Positions 45,118-53,653 of a DNA stretch of 64,000 nt are shown here, piece after piece. The notes beneath the pieces were generated by a model. It was not told where the DNA came from. It worked only from the letters and a program-made list of their open reading frames with translations, and ran no database searches. This DNA is from Bacteroidales bacterium. Lineage in GTDB: Bacteria > Bacteroidota > Bacteroidia > Bacteroidales > UBA932. How positions within the stretch are numbered: the stretch's first letter is position 1; each line of letters opens with the position of its first letter. A program made the translations under genes and the position numbers. The DNA lies in the NCBI GenBank assembly GCA_015060455.1, contig SUYM01000012.1, forward strand, positions 19,225 to 83,224. Direction: 5' to 3'.

Positions 45118-46281
45118 GACATTTTTATAATTTATGCTACATCTTTTCAGCAGGTCCACGCTTATGAATCCGTCTATTTCCAGCATGCCGACAAGTTCGG
45201 CGACCGTCTGGAAGCTGACCCCTAACCGCTCCGGAAGCAGGTCAACCGTTATGTCCCTGTCGCTTTTTATGGCCCGCACTATATCCTTGATGATTGAAAT
45301 CTGGCCGGAAGGCAGCCGGGACTCATATTCCGATGTCAATATACTTTCCATGTCCGGTCTGCCGGCCCTTGCGCTACCCCTGAACCCAAGACTCGTGATG
45401 AGTTCTCTTTCAGAGGTGATGGGCTCGGCTATCTTCCTCCTTATAAGGTCATTGCAGCCCTGTGACCTTATGTCGTCAACCCTTCCGGGCAAGGCATACA
45501 CCTCCCTGTTGTATGAATATGCCAGGCGGCAGGTCATCATCCCTCCACCTCTGATCTTTGATTCTATCAGCAGTGTCGCCCTGCTCAGACCGGCTATTAT
45601 CCTGTTGCGCCTGAGGAAGTTAAGGGCCACGGGGGCTGTGCCGGGAGGGTAGTCTGTAACCAGGGCGCATCCCGGGGTCCGGACTATACGTTCCGCAACT
45701 TCGCGATTGCGCCATGGGTATATGCTTTCCGGTCCCGTGGCCATGACTCCTATCGTCGGCAGTCCGCAGTCCAGAGCCTTCTGATGGGCCGTGATGTCAG
45801 TGCCGAGGGCCAGTCCGCTGACAATGACCGGCTTTTCTCTGCATCTTGACAGGGCTGACACTATCCTGCCGCACCATTCGCGCCCGTATGGGGAAATGTC
45901 GCGGGTCCCCACGACTGCAATGCTGTCGAGTGGTTTCCATAGTTCTTCCGGTGGTGTCGCGCTCCTTACATACAGTCCCACAGGAGGGTCTTCGCACTCC
46001 TTGAGCAGGGAAGGATAGCAGTCCTCGCTCCATCCGCAGAAGGATATGCCCTGCCGGTGCAGACTTTCCAGTTCCCGCATCTCTGTTTCCACTGCCTGTC
46101 TGCATATCTGCCCCTGATATTTGAAGAATGCTCCGGTCAGATGCTCGATATCCTTCCCGCTCAGGTTAAATACTTCCCGGGCGCTGCCCAGATGTGAGAT
46201 GAGTCCGGTCGCCATCTTCGGCTCATATCCGAAAATCCTGTTCAGGGCACACAGGCATGCCTTTTCTGTAAAATCGTCCAT
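45115..46281 (-). CDS. dprA: DNA processing protein DprA
   Basis: 388 residues. Rossmann-like DNA-binding core: AVVGTRDISPYG, VSGLALGTDITAHQKALDCG, MATGPESIYPWRNREVAERI and LLIESKIRGGGMMT. C-terminal winged-helix part (IKDIVRAIKSDRDITVDLLPERLGVSFQTVAELVGMLE) is present. Loads RecA on incoming single-stranded DNA in competence; many non-competent species carry it. Precedes tatD and ansA. Confidence 0.95.
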   Translation of the reverse strand: MDDFTEKACLCALNRIFGYEPKMATGLISHLGSAREVFNLSGKDIEHLTGAFFKYQGQICRQAVETEMRELESLHRQGISFCGWSEDCYPSLLKECEDPPVGLYVRSATPPEELWKPLDSIAVVGTRDISPYGREWCGRIVSALSRCREKPVIVSGLALGTDITAHQKALDCGLPTIGVMATGPESIYPWRNREVAERIVRTPGCALVTDYPPGTAPVALNFLRRNRIIAGLSRATLLIESKIRGGGMMTCRLAYSYNREVYALPGRVDDIRSQGCNDLIRRKIAEPITSERELITSLGFRGSARAGRPDMESILTSEYESRLPSGQISIIKDIVRAIKSDRDITVDLLPERLGVSFQTVAELVGMLEIDGFISVDLLKRCSINYKNV

Positions 46282-46389
46282 GCCCCAAAGTAAAGGAAAA
46301 ATCGGCCTTCATCCGCAGACAAAAGTCGATTTTTAAAAATATTACGCAAATAAATTTCTCTTTTTTGCGTTTGTAGTGATTTTCTAAAA

Positions 46390-47457
46390 TCAGATGATGA
46401 GAAGGGCGTCTCCGTACGGACCGAACTTGTAGCCTTCTCCATTCTCGTCCTTGTATTCCAGAGCCAGTTTGTAGGCCTTCATCACATTCTCATATCCTCC
46501 GAACGCAGCCACGGACATGAGCATTGTCGAGCCCGGACGGTGGAAATTCGATACGATTGCATCTGGAATGGCGAATCTGTAAGGCGGGAAGATGAACTTG
46601 TTGGTCCAGCCGTCGTATGGGTTCACCTCGTCATGGGTCGTCACGTATGTTTCAAGACCTCTGATGGTGGTGATGCCCACTGCGAGCACCTTGTTGCCTC
46701 TTCTCTTGGTCTGGTTGATGACCTCGGCAGCCTCAGGAGTGATGATGAGCCTTTCAGAGTCCATCTTGTGCTTCGAAAGATCCTCCACATCCACTTCCCT
46801 GAAATGTCCGACACCCATGTGGAGGGTGATGAACGCCTTGTTTATGTCTTTCAGAATCATTCTGTTGAACAGTTCGCGGCTGAAATGCAGACCGGCTGCC
46901 GGAGCGGAAACTGCGCCCTCGTGCTGAGCGAAAATGGTCTGGAAATTCTCCGCATCCTCTGCTGTAACCTCCTTCTTTACCCAGGTCGGAACCGGAGTCT
47001 GTCCCAATGCGAAGAGCGATTTCTTGAATTCCTCATAACTTCCGTCGTAGAGGAAACGCAGGGTGCGGCCTCTCGATGTGGTGTTGTCGATGACCTCGGC
47101 CACAAGGCTTTCGTCCTCACCGAAATAGAGTTTGTTTCCTATACGTATCTTTCTTGCAGGATCGACCACCACGTCCCAGAGTCTCTGCTCGCGGTTGAGT
47201 TCTCTGAGCAGGAACACCTCGATGTCGGCTCCTGTCTTCTCCTTGTTGCCGTACAGACGTGCAGGGAACACCTTTGTGTCATTAAGGACGAAGGTGTCAC
47301 CTTTTCCGAAATATTCAATAATGTTCTTGAAGAGTTTGTGTTCGATCTCTCCGGTCTTTCTGTCGAGTACCATCAGCTTGCACTCATCACGCCATCTTGG
47401 CGGTTCTGAGGCGATCTTCTCTGCCGGAAGTACGAATTGGAATTGTGAAAGTTTCAT
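46390..47457 (-). CDS. queA: tRNA ribosyltransferase-isomerase QueA
   Basis: 355 residues, usual length. Transfers the ribosyl part of SAM to preQ1 in tRNA to make epoxyqueuosine. Family motifs [59 protein letters not shown] and [17 protein letters not shown]. Stands alone between dprA and the Nudix gene. Confidence 0.96.
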   Translation of the reverse strand: MKLSQFQFVLPAEKIASEPPRWRDECKLMVLDRKTGEIEHKLFKNIIEYFGKGDTFVLNDTKVFPARLYGNKEKTGADIEVFLLRELNREQRLWDVVVDPARKIRIGNKLYFGEDESLVAEVIDNTTSRGRTLRFLYDGSYEEFKKSLFALGQTPVPTWVKKEVTAEDAENFQTIFAQHEGAVSAPAAGLHFSRELFNRMILKDINKAFITLHMGVGHFREVDVEDLSKHKMDSERLIITPEAAEVINQTKRRGNKVLAVGITTIRGLETYVTTHDEVNPYDGWTNKFIFPPYRFAIPDAIVSNFHRPGSTMLMSVAAFGGYENVMKAYKLALEYKDENGEGYKFGPYGDALLII

Positions 47458-47491
47458 ATGTGTTATAAAATTATATCAACGCAACAATCTA

Positions 47492-47950
47492 TTATACGAT
47501 ATTATCAGGATTTTGTTTCACTGATGGTAAAAATTTTTCAGAAAGTCCCATGGAACGGAACACTTCCACGATTGTCGGATAGGTATGTTGCAGAAAATCA
47601 GACAGTTCGGACTTCGCTACCCACCTGACCTCCGTAATGCCTTCCTCTGTCTGCGGGGTGGTGTGCTGACAGTCGGGACAGGTCATGGCGTACCACCAGG
47701 TGTGTTTGAGATGCCACTGCCCGTTACGGAAATAAGTGTGGTCGGTAACCCTTATGAACTTGCCCAGGACAAGGCCGTGCAGTCCGGTCTCTTCCTCCAC
47801 TTCCCTCAGGGCGGTGTCCTCTATGTTCTCCCCGGGCTCCTGATGTCCCTTCGGCAGGTCCCAGAGTCCGCTCCTGCGGATAAGGAGAAATTTTCCTTCG
47901 GAATCGGTCACCAGACCTCCTCCTGCGTTAACTTCCAAATATTTGTGCAT
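47492..47950 (-). CDS. Nudix hydrolase
   Basis: 152 residues from ATG 47950 (MHKYLEVNAGGG); an extension to 48010 would overlap the pyrE promoter. The Nudix box GHQEPGENIEDTALREVEEETGL fits GX5EX7REUXEEXGU. Preceding LLIRRSGLWDLPKG is typical of Ap4A/NTP-type members. Substrate unknown. Divergent from pyrE. Confidence 0.9.
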   Translation of the reverse strand: MHKYLEVNAGGGLVTDSEGKFLLIRRSGLWDLPKGHQEPGENIEDTALREVEEETGLHGLVLGKFIRVTDHTYFRNGQWHLKHTWWYAMTCPDCQHTTPQTEEGITEVRWVAKSELSDFLQHTYPTIVEVFRSMGLSEKFLPSVKQNPDNIV

Positions 47951-47967
47951 TATTGTCCTATTTTTAT

Positions 47968-47975
47968 TATCTTTG
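47968..47975 (+). promoter_or_regulatory. -7 box for pyrE
   Basis: TATCTTTG. A TTTG at 47942-47945 gives a 22-nt spacer, longer than usual. About 60 nt of leader precede pyrE. Confidence 0.5.
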
Positions 47976-48041
47976 CATGATGCGTGCGCCATGCGCGCAA
48001 AACGCGGCAAATATAGTCAGAAATTATCAAACTTTTAATAT

Positions 48042-48677
48042 ATGGAAGCAGTTGAGAAAGCAGTAGCCAGATCTCTGATGGAGATAAAGGCAGTAATGTT
48101 GAGACCGGAAAACCCTTTCATATGGGCTTCGGGCTGGAAATCACCTATTTATTGTGATAACAGAAGGATTCTTTCCTACCCTCAGATACGCGAGAACGTG
48201 TGCAGGTGGATGGCGGATATCATCAGGGAGAAATATCCTGATGTGGAGGTTATCGTCGGTGTGGCTACGGGAGCCATCGCACATGGTTACCTTGTGGCTC
48301 ATATCCTTGGTCTTCCGTTCTGCTATGTGAGACCGAAACCGAAGGATCATGGTACTGGCTCGCAGATCGAAGGCCTGCTTCCTCAGGGGGCGAAGGTTGT
48401 CATCGTTGAGGACCTCATCTCGACAGGCATGAGTTCGCTTGCGGCAAAGAACGCCCTTGTGAACGCAGGTGCGGACGTGAAGGGCATGGTGGCCATATTC
48501 TCATACAACTTCAACAAGGCACGCAAGGCTTTCGAGGATGATAATGTGGAACTTACCACCTTGTCGAACTATGATACGCTCGTGGAGGTAGCCCATGAGA
48601 CCGGTTATATCAAGGAGTCGGATATCGAGGTCCTGAAGGAATGGAGAGTCTCACCTTCGACTTGGGGACGGGAGTAG
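48042..48677 (+). CDS. pyrE: Orotate phosphoribosyltransferase
   Basis: 211 residues. PRPP-binding loop VVIVEDLISTGMSSLAAKNAL and the family KSPIYCDNRRILSYPQIRE region. Makes OMP from orotate. Followed 1 nt later by an SRPBCC gene that is conserved next to pyrE in Bacteroidales. Confidence 0.96.
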   Translation: MEAVEKAVARSLMEIKAVMLRPENPFIWASGWKSPIYCDNRRILSYPQIRENVCRWMADIIREKYPDVEVIVGVATGAIAHGYLVAHILGLPFCYVRPKPKDHGTGSQIEGLLPQGAKVVIVEDLISTGMSSLAAKNALVNAGADVKGMVAIFSYNFNKARKAFEDDNVELTTLSNYDTLVEVAHETGYIKESDIEVLKEWRVSPSTWGRE

Positions 48678-48678
48678 T

Positions 48679-49119
48679 ATGGCTGTAAATGTAAAGAGCA
48701 AGAAGGGGATTGTCTCAAAGCCCCCGCATGAACTGTATATGGCCTTCACGGACATGAGGAATTTCATGCAGTTCCTTCCCGAGGACAAGAAGGAAGGCGT
48801 GACGGCTGACTATGACAGCATACATGCCAAGGTCCAGGGCTTTGATGTGGGTGTGAGGGTCGCTGACAGGGTGCCGTATTCCAAACTCGAATTTCAGGAT
48901 GATGGCGCGCCGTTTCCGTTCAGGGTCAGGATGACCTTCGATCCGTCTTCCGATCCATACAGGACTGAGTTTCAGATTTGTGTGGATGCGGAACTGAATT
49001 TCATGATGAAGATGCTGCTGGGGTCGAAACTCCAGACTGCTCTGGATCAGATGGTCGATGGTCTTGTCGCCATGTCGGAAGGCCGTATGCCTGAGGGGTT
49101 TGATCCTTCCAAAATATGA
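48679..49119 (+). CDS. SRPBCC/START-like protein
   Basis: 146 residues. Opens SKKGIVSKPPHELYMAFTDMRNFMQFLPEDKK, with the helix-grip pattern of SRPBCC ligand-binding proteins (central strand EFQICVDAELNFMMKMLLG and a long C-terminal helix). No catalytic residue is evident. Its stop overlaps the methyltransferase start. Physiological ligand unknown; linkage to pyrE suggests a conserved, unexplained association. Confidence 0.8.
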   Translation: MAVNVKSKKGIVSKPPHELYMAFTDMRNFMQFLPEDKKEGVTADYDSIHAKVQGFDVGVRVADRVPYSKLEFQDDGAPFPFRVRMTFDPSSDPYRTEFQICVDAELNFMMKMLLGSKLQTALDQMVDGLVAMSEGRMPEGFDPSKI

Positions 49120-50468
49120 ATCAGACGTTCATAAAATATCTTGAAGAGGCGATAGGGTGTGAAAATGCCCGTGTCGCTTTTTCTGCATTTGATGCTCCGG
49201 CATCCGTATCCGTGCGCTTCAACCCCTTGAAACCGGTAGGACGTATGTCAGGCCGTAAGGTGGCGTGGAGTCAGTATGGACGTATCCTTGATGAAAGGCC
49301 CAAGTTCACTCTTGACCCTCTTTTCCATGCAGGCGCATATTATGTGCAGGATTCCTCCTCAATGTTTGTCGGATATATATTCAGGCAGGCCCTCTCGCAG
49401 ATGGACATGCCGTCCCATCGCCCTCTGAGGGTTCTTGACCTGTGCGCGGCCCCGGGAGGCAAGACCACGGATCTTGCATCATCCCTGAGGGAGGTCTGCG
49501 GGGAGAATTTCCTTCTTGTGGCAAATGAGGTCATGAAGGCTCGTGTGGGTGTGCTTGCCGACAATGTGGCCCTGTGGGGTGATCCGAATGTGGTGGTCAC
49601 CTGCGATGATCCGAGAGCCTTTGCCGCATTGGAAGGATATTTCGACATCATACTTGCTGATGTCCCGTGTTCGGGCGAGGGTATGTTCAGAAAGGACGAG
49701 CAGGCCCGTCAGCAGTGGTCGGAGGATAATGTATCCCTTTGCCAGTCCCGTCAGAAGAGGATAATCGCCGATGTGTGGCCTTCCCTCGGCAGGGACGGGG
49801 TCCTTGTCTATTCCACCTGCACCTTCAACAGGTATGAGAACGACGATAATGTGAGGTGGATTTCGGAAAATCTTGGGGCGGATATTCTTCCCAATGACCT
49901 TGATGTGGAGGGAGTGCTGCACACTGAGTGCGGGTACAGTCTCGTGCCGGGTCATGTGGAAGGGGAGGGACAGTATTGTGCTTCTCTGAAAAAGACTGCC
50001 CCGGAGGAATATGTCGCGAAAAAGGCAACAGCTGGCAAGCCGGTCAAAGGACTGACGTTGCCGGACGGGCTTGACGGACTGTTCTCTGTCCCTATGGAGT
50101 TTTCCCTCAAAGGGGAGACCTTGACAGCGGTGCCTCATGTCATTTCATCTGATGTGGCCCTCCTGCGCCGGAGTCTTCATGTGGTGGCGGCAGGATGTGC
50201 CGTGGGCGTGGTCAAGGGCAAGGTTCTTGTGCCGGATGCTGATATGGCACTCTGCGCTTTTCTGAAAGATGAGGCATATCCGCGTCTGGAAGTGGATGAA
50301 AGAACGGCTTTGGCCTATCTGCACCGGGATGCCTTGTGCTTTCCTGATGCTCCGAAGGGATATCTGCTGATATGCCATCAGGGCCATCCGCTTGGATTTG
50401 TAAAGAATATCGGCAACAGATGCAACAGTCTGCATCCTCAAAGCCGTCGAATAAGAATGGATATATGA
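49116..50468 (+). CDS. rRNA cytosine-C5 methyltransferase (RsmF/NOL1 family)
   Basis: 450 residues. SAM-binding LDLCAAPGGKTTDLASSL, DVPCSGEGMFRKDEQA with the releasing Cys, and YSTCTFNRYENDDNVRWI with the catalytic Cys, as in RsmF/YebU. C-terminal part resembles the PUA-like region of RsmF. Target base not determinable from sequence. The downstream gene starts inside its last codons (ATGATG at 50465). Confidence 0.92.
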   Translation: MNQTFIKYLEEAIGCENARVAFSAFDAPASVSVRFNPLKPVGRMSGRKVAWSQYGRILDERPKFTLDPLFHAGAYYVQDSSSMFVGYIFRQALSQMDMPSHRPLRVLDLCAAPGGKTTDLASSLREVCGENFLLVANEVMKARVGVLADNVALWGDPNVVVTCDDPRAFAALEGYFDIILADVPCSGEGMFRKDEQARQQWSEDNVSLCQSRQKRIIADVWPSLGRDGVLVYSTCTFNRYENDDNVRWISENLGADILPNDLDVEGVLHTECGYSLVPGHVEGEGQYCASLKKTAPEEYVAKKATAGKPVKGLTLPDGLDGLFSVPMEFSLKGETLTAVPHVISSDVALLRRSLHVVAAGCAVGVVKGKVLVPDADMALCAFLKDEAYPRLEVDERTALAYLHRDALCFPDAPKGYLLICHQGHPLGFVKNIGNRCNSLHPQSRRIRMDI

Positions 50469-51352
50469 TGAATATCAATAAGAAAATATTGCTTGCAGGT
50501 ATTCTGACGGCATTTTTGTCTGCAGGCATGGCCTCTGCCCAGACCCAGAATTTCCAGAAGAGATATGAACTGCTGACCGCTCAGGTCGGACGGTCGGGTG
50601 TGGGAGTGGAGACCCTTCTCGAAAAATGGGAAAAGGCGGATTCCACAGACAGGGACATGCTGCTGGCCAAGTTTGATTATTATTATACAAAGTCGCAGTC
50701 CGAGATAGTCGTGGTCAAGCCCGACAAGAAATATCTCGGCCAGGACCCTTTGCTTTCATTGAAGGACTCTACGGGCAATAAGGTCTATTATTTCCGTGAG
50801 ATCAATTATGACGATGCTATCTTTTCACAGGCCCTGAATTCGGCAGAGAGGCTTATATCCCTGTATCCTGACGAACTTGATTATCGTTTCCTGAAAGCCA
50901 ATGCCCTGATTTCCTATGAAAAGGATAGTCCCGATATGGCCTATGCCTATCTTTCGGAACTCATATCCGTAAACTCTTCAAGGACAAAGCCGTGGAATAT
51001 CGAGGGAAAGAAGATGGATGAAGGCTTTTTCCCTGATGCCATGCAGGAGTATTGCAGGACATTCTATTCTGTCGGCAGCGGATCATCGATGAAGGTGTTT
51101 TTTGCTCTGTCCGAGCGTCTGAGCAAACTCTATCCTGAGAACATGTGCTTTCTCAGCAATATCGCCACATATTATATGGTGGCGGAAGAAAAGCCGAAAC
51201 TGGCCCTGAAATACTATAATAAAGTGCTCAAGAAGGTCAAGGATGACGAGGTCGCACTCAGGAACAGTTATGTGGCTGCAAGAAAATGCGGTAATGAGAA
51301 ACTTATGGAGAAATACCGGGGGCTTCTTGTCAAATATGGATATGTGAAATGA
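50465..51352 (+). CDS. Periplasmic helical (TPR-like) protein
   Basis: 295 residues from ATG 50465, giving a clean signal peptide (NINKKILLAGILTAFLSAGMASAQ); the frame is open upstream but inside the methyltransferase gene. The mature protein is helical with TPR-like pairs (AYLSELISVNSS, MCFLSNIATYYMVAEEKPKLALKYYNKVL). Predicted periplasmic. Overlaps the ABC-permease gene by ATGA. It may be a partner of that LolC/E-like permease; no family recognised. Confidence 0.7.
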   Translation: MMNINKKILLAGILTAFLSAGMASAQTQNFQKRYELLTAQVGRSGVGVETLLEKWEKADSTDRDMLLAKFDYYYTKSQSEIVVVKPDKKYLGQDPLLSLKDSTGNKVYYFREINYDDAIFSQALNSAERLISLYPDELDYRFLKANALISYEKDSPDMAYAYLSELISVNSSRTKPWNIEGKKMDEGFFPDAMQEYCRTFYSVGSGSSMKVFFALSERLSKLYPENMCFLSNIATYYMVAEEKPKLALKYYNKVLKKVKDDEVALRNSYVAARKCGNEKLMEKYRGLLVKYGYVK

Positions 51353-52536
51353 TGAATGCCCCCGGATTCATATCAAGACGTCTGCGCTTCAGCAACGGCA
51401 TAGCCATGACTGTCATTGCTGTCAGTTATCTCGTGATGCTGATAGCCGTTTCCGTATCTTCCGGATTCAGGGAGGAAATCCGCAGCGAACTTTCCTCAAT
51501 CGGAGGTGATGTCCAACTTACGCCTCCGAATCTGAATGTTCTGGACGGCAGCAGGCCGATATCTGGCAATCCTTCTTATCTGTCTGAGATTGAGAACGTT
51601 GAGGGCGTTCAGAATATAGTCCCTGTTGTATATAAGGCAGGAATCGTCAAGCAGGGGGACAATATTCATGGCGTGCTGTTCAAGGGTGTGCCTCAGGGGG
51701 ACAGCCGTCGTCCGGAGCAGGACAGCGTCAGATTGGCGGTATCGGTTCCGACCCGCCTGACGGAAATATCAGGACTGAGGGTGGGGGACCGCATGACCGT
51801 ATATTTCGTCGGAGAGAAGGTGAGGGTGCGTCAGTTCAATGTCGCCGGGGTATATACTCCATTGGTGGAGGCCGATGAAAAGTTGATTGTATATGCCTCG
51901 TTGGAGGATCTGCAACGGATTGACGGGTGGCAGGAGGACCAGGTCTCTGCGATAGAGATAATGCTGGACGAGGATCACAAGTCGGAGGCGGCCATAGAGG
52001 CGGCTACGCAGAATATAGGGGCGTTGGTCAATGCGTATTCTCAGGACAGCGATTCCCCTGCGGTGGCAAGTTCGTCAGTGTCAAGATATGCCCAACTCTT
52101 TGACTGGCTGAATCTTATAGACTTCAATATGCTCTTTGTACTAATCCTGATGACGGTGGTTGCGGGAGTCAATATGATTTCAAGTCTGCTGATTCTTCTT
52201 TTCGAGAACATCTCCACCATAGGACTGCTGAAATCCCTGGGCATGACCGACAGGGCTATATCCAAGGTCTTCATCCTGCGTGCATCAAGACTTGTGTTGA
52301 GCGGAATGGCGATAGGAACTGCTTTGGCGCTGATCTTCTGCCTTGTGCAGGACAGGACCCATTTCCTGACACTTGACCCGGCCAATTATTTCGTGTCATT
52401 TGTGCCGGTGTCAATAAATGTACCTCTCATACTCATTGCCGAGGCTGTCTCCTTTGCGGTCATCACGCTTCTGATGCTGCTCCCGACCATGTTCATCTCT
52501 AAGGTCGATCCTGCGAGGACTATCAGAGTGAGGTAG
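51349..52536 (+). CDS. ABC transporter permease, LolC/LolE/FtsX-like
   Basis: 395 residues. One N-terminal helix (IAMTVIAVSYLVMLIAVSVSSG), a large MacB-like periplasmic domain, then three C-terminal helices (MLFVLILMTVVAGVNMISSLLILLF, LVLSGMAIGTALALIFCL, LILIAEAVSFAVITLLMLLP). The loop with IGLLKSLGMTDRAISKVF matches the cytoplasmic coupling segment of FtsX/Lol proteins. The ATPase is not adjacent. Tail-to-tail with the MltF-like gene by 14 nt overlap. Confidence 0.85.
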   Translation: MMNAPGFISRRLRFSNGIAMTVIAVSYLVMLIAVSVSSGFREEIRSELSSIGGDVQLTPPNLNVLDGSRPISGNPSYLSEIENVEGVQNIVPVVYKAGIVKQGDNIHGVLFKGVPQGDSRRPEQDSVRLAVSVPTRLTEISGLRVGDRMTVYFVGEKVRVRQFNVAGVYTPLVEADEKLIVYASLEDLQRIDGWQEDQVSAIEIMLDEDHKSEAAIEAATQNIGALVNAYSQDSDSPAVASSSVSRYAQLFDWLNLIDFNMLFVLILMTVVAGVNMISSLLILLFENISTIGLLKSLGMTDRAISKVFILRASRLVLSGMAIGTALALIFCLVQDRTHFLTLDPANYFVSFVPVSINVPLILIAEAVSFAVITLLMLLPTMFISKVDPARTIRVR

Positions 52537-53608
52537 GGCAGATCTGGCAGATGGCCTCGTAGTGTGAAGTTACATTCTCGATATAGTTTATAGTTTCATA
52601 CCCGTAGAACTTGCCGAGTCTGACGTTCTCGTTTTCAAGTATGCTGTCCTCCCTCATCGACGGTATGACCTTCACCACCTCGCTCCATGAATTGCAGTCA
52701 AGTCCTTGGCTTTCAGCCAGATTGCGGCAGTCTATGATTCGTCCCTCTCCTGCATTATAGGCTGCGAGAGTGAATCTGACAAGTTCCTCCTGAGTCATTT
52801 CATATTTGCTGAACATCTTCTGGAGCCTTTTCAGATGGCTTACTCCCGCAATGATGTTCTGCTCAGGGTCAAGCAGGTCGCTGATTCCGTAATATGCCCC
52901 TGTCTGCGGCATCACCTGCATGAGACCCTGTGCTCCGCGCGGGGAGCGGGAACTTATGGAGAAACCGGATTCCTGATATACTACTGCGGCTACCATCCTC
53001 CAGTCCCAGCCGAGCGTCTTTGCGTGCTTCCTTATGATATGGTCATACGGGCTGATGTTCGAGGACTTGATTCCGTTCTCGGCCATTTTGTGCAGGTTCT
53101 GTTTCCTGAATGTGTTCCGGAGGTCGTTTATGCGTCCTGATGCCCTCATGTGTGCGATCCAACTGTTCAACTGTCTGAACTGCTGCGGCTGGGCGCTGTT
53201 TATGACCCATGATGTCCTGCTGTCGATATCGGAAAGGATACCGAGTCCTTGAAGGGAGTCCCGGTAGGTGATTACGAGGTCTGCCTTTCCATGGCGGAGC
53301 GAGTCAAGGTAGTTGTCCTCCCTGTTTGCCGTGATGATGGTGGCGTAGCAATGGTTTGCTGCTGCAAATTCATTTATAAGCCTGTAATTGAAATCGGCAT
53401 CAAGTCCGTGTGCGCCGAATCTTTCATTTTCAAGTTCGATCACGCACAGCAGTTCCTTACCTGCATATGCGTTTGTCGAATGTGCTCCGCTCAGCACCCT
53501 GCTTTTCTCACAAAGCGGCGTGAGGCAGATGATGGTCAGGATAATAATCAGATTCCTTATTCGTCTCTGTAACTTCTCTGTGTGCTTTACTCTTTTTAAA
53601 ATATTCAT
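52523..53608 (-). CDS. MltF-like membrane-bound lytic transglycosylase
   Basis: 361 residues from ATG 53608 (GTG 53641 also possible). N-terminal hydrophobic anchor (NLIIILTIICLTPLC), a periplasmic solute-binding-like region (VIELENERFGAHGLDADFNYRLINEF), then an SLT domain with the catalytic Glu in AAVVYQESGFSISSRSPRGAQGLMQVMPQTG. Cleaves peptidoglycan glycosidic bonds without hydrolysis. Fits the MltF two-domain layout. 45 bp after the porin gene. Confidence 0.87.
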   Translation of the reverse strand: MNILKRVKHTEKLQRRIRNLIIILTIICLTPLCEKSRVLSGAHSTNAYAGKELLCVIELENERFGAHGLDADFNYRLINEFAAANHCYATIITANREDNYLDSLRHGKADLVITYRDSLQGLGILSDIDSRTSWVINSAQPQQFRQLNSWIAHMRASGRINDLRNTFRKQNLHKMAENGIKSSNISPYDHIIRKHAKTLGWDWRMVAAVVYQESGFSISSRSPRGAQGLMQVMPQTGAYYGISDLLDPEQNIIAGVSHLKRLQKMFSKYEMTQEELVRFTLAAYNAGEGRIIDCRNLAESQGLDCNSWSEVVKVIPSMREDSILENENVRLGKFYGYETINYIENVTSHYEAICQICPTSL

Positions 53609-53653
53609 TTCCAATAATTTGTGGCGAACTTCCTGCCTCACGGCAGACCGGGA

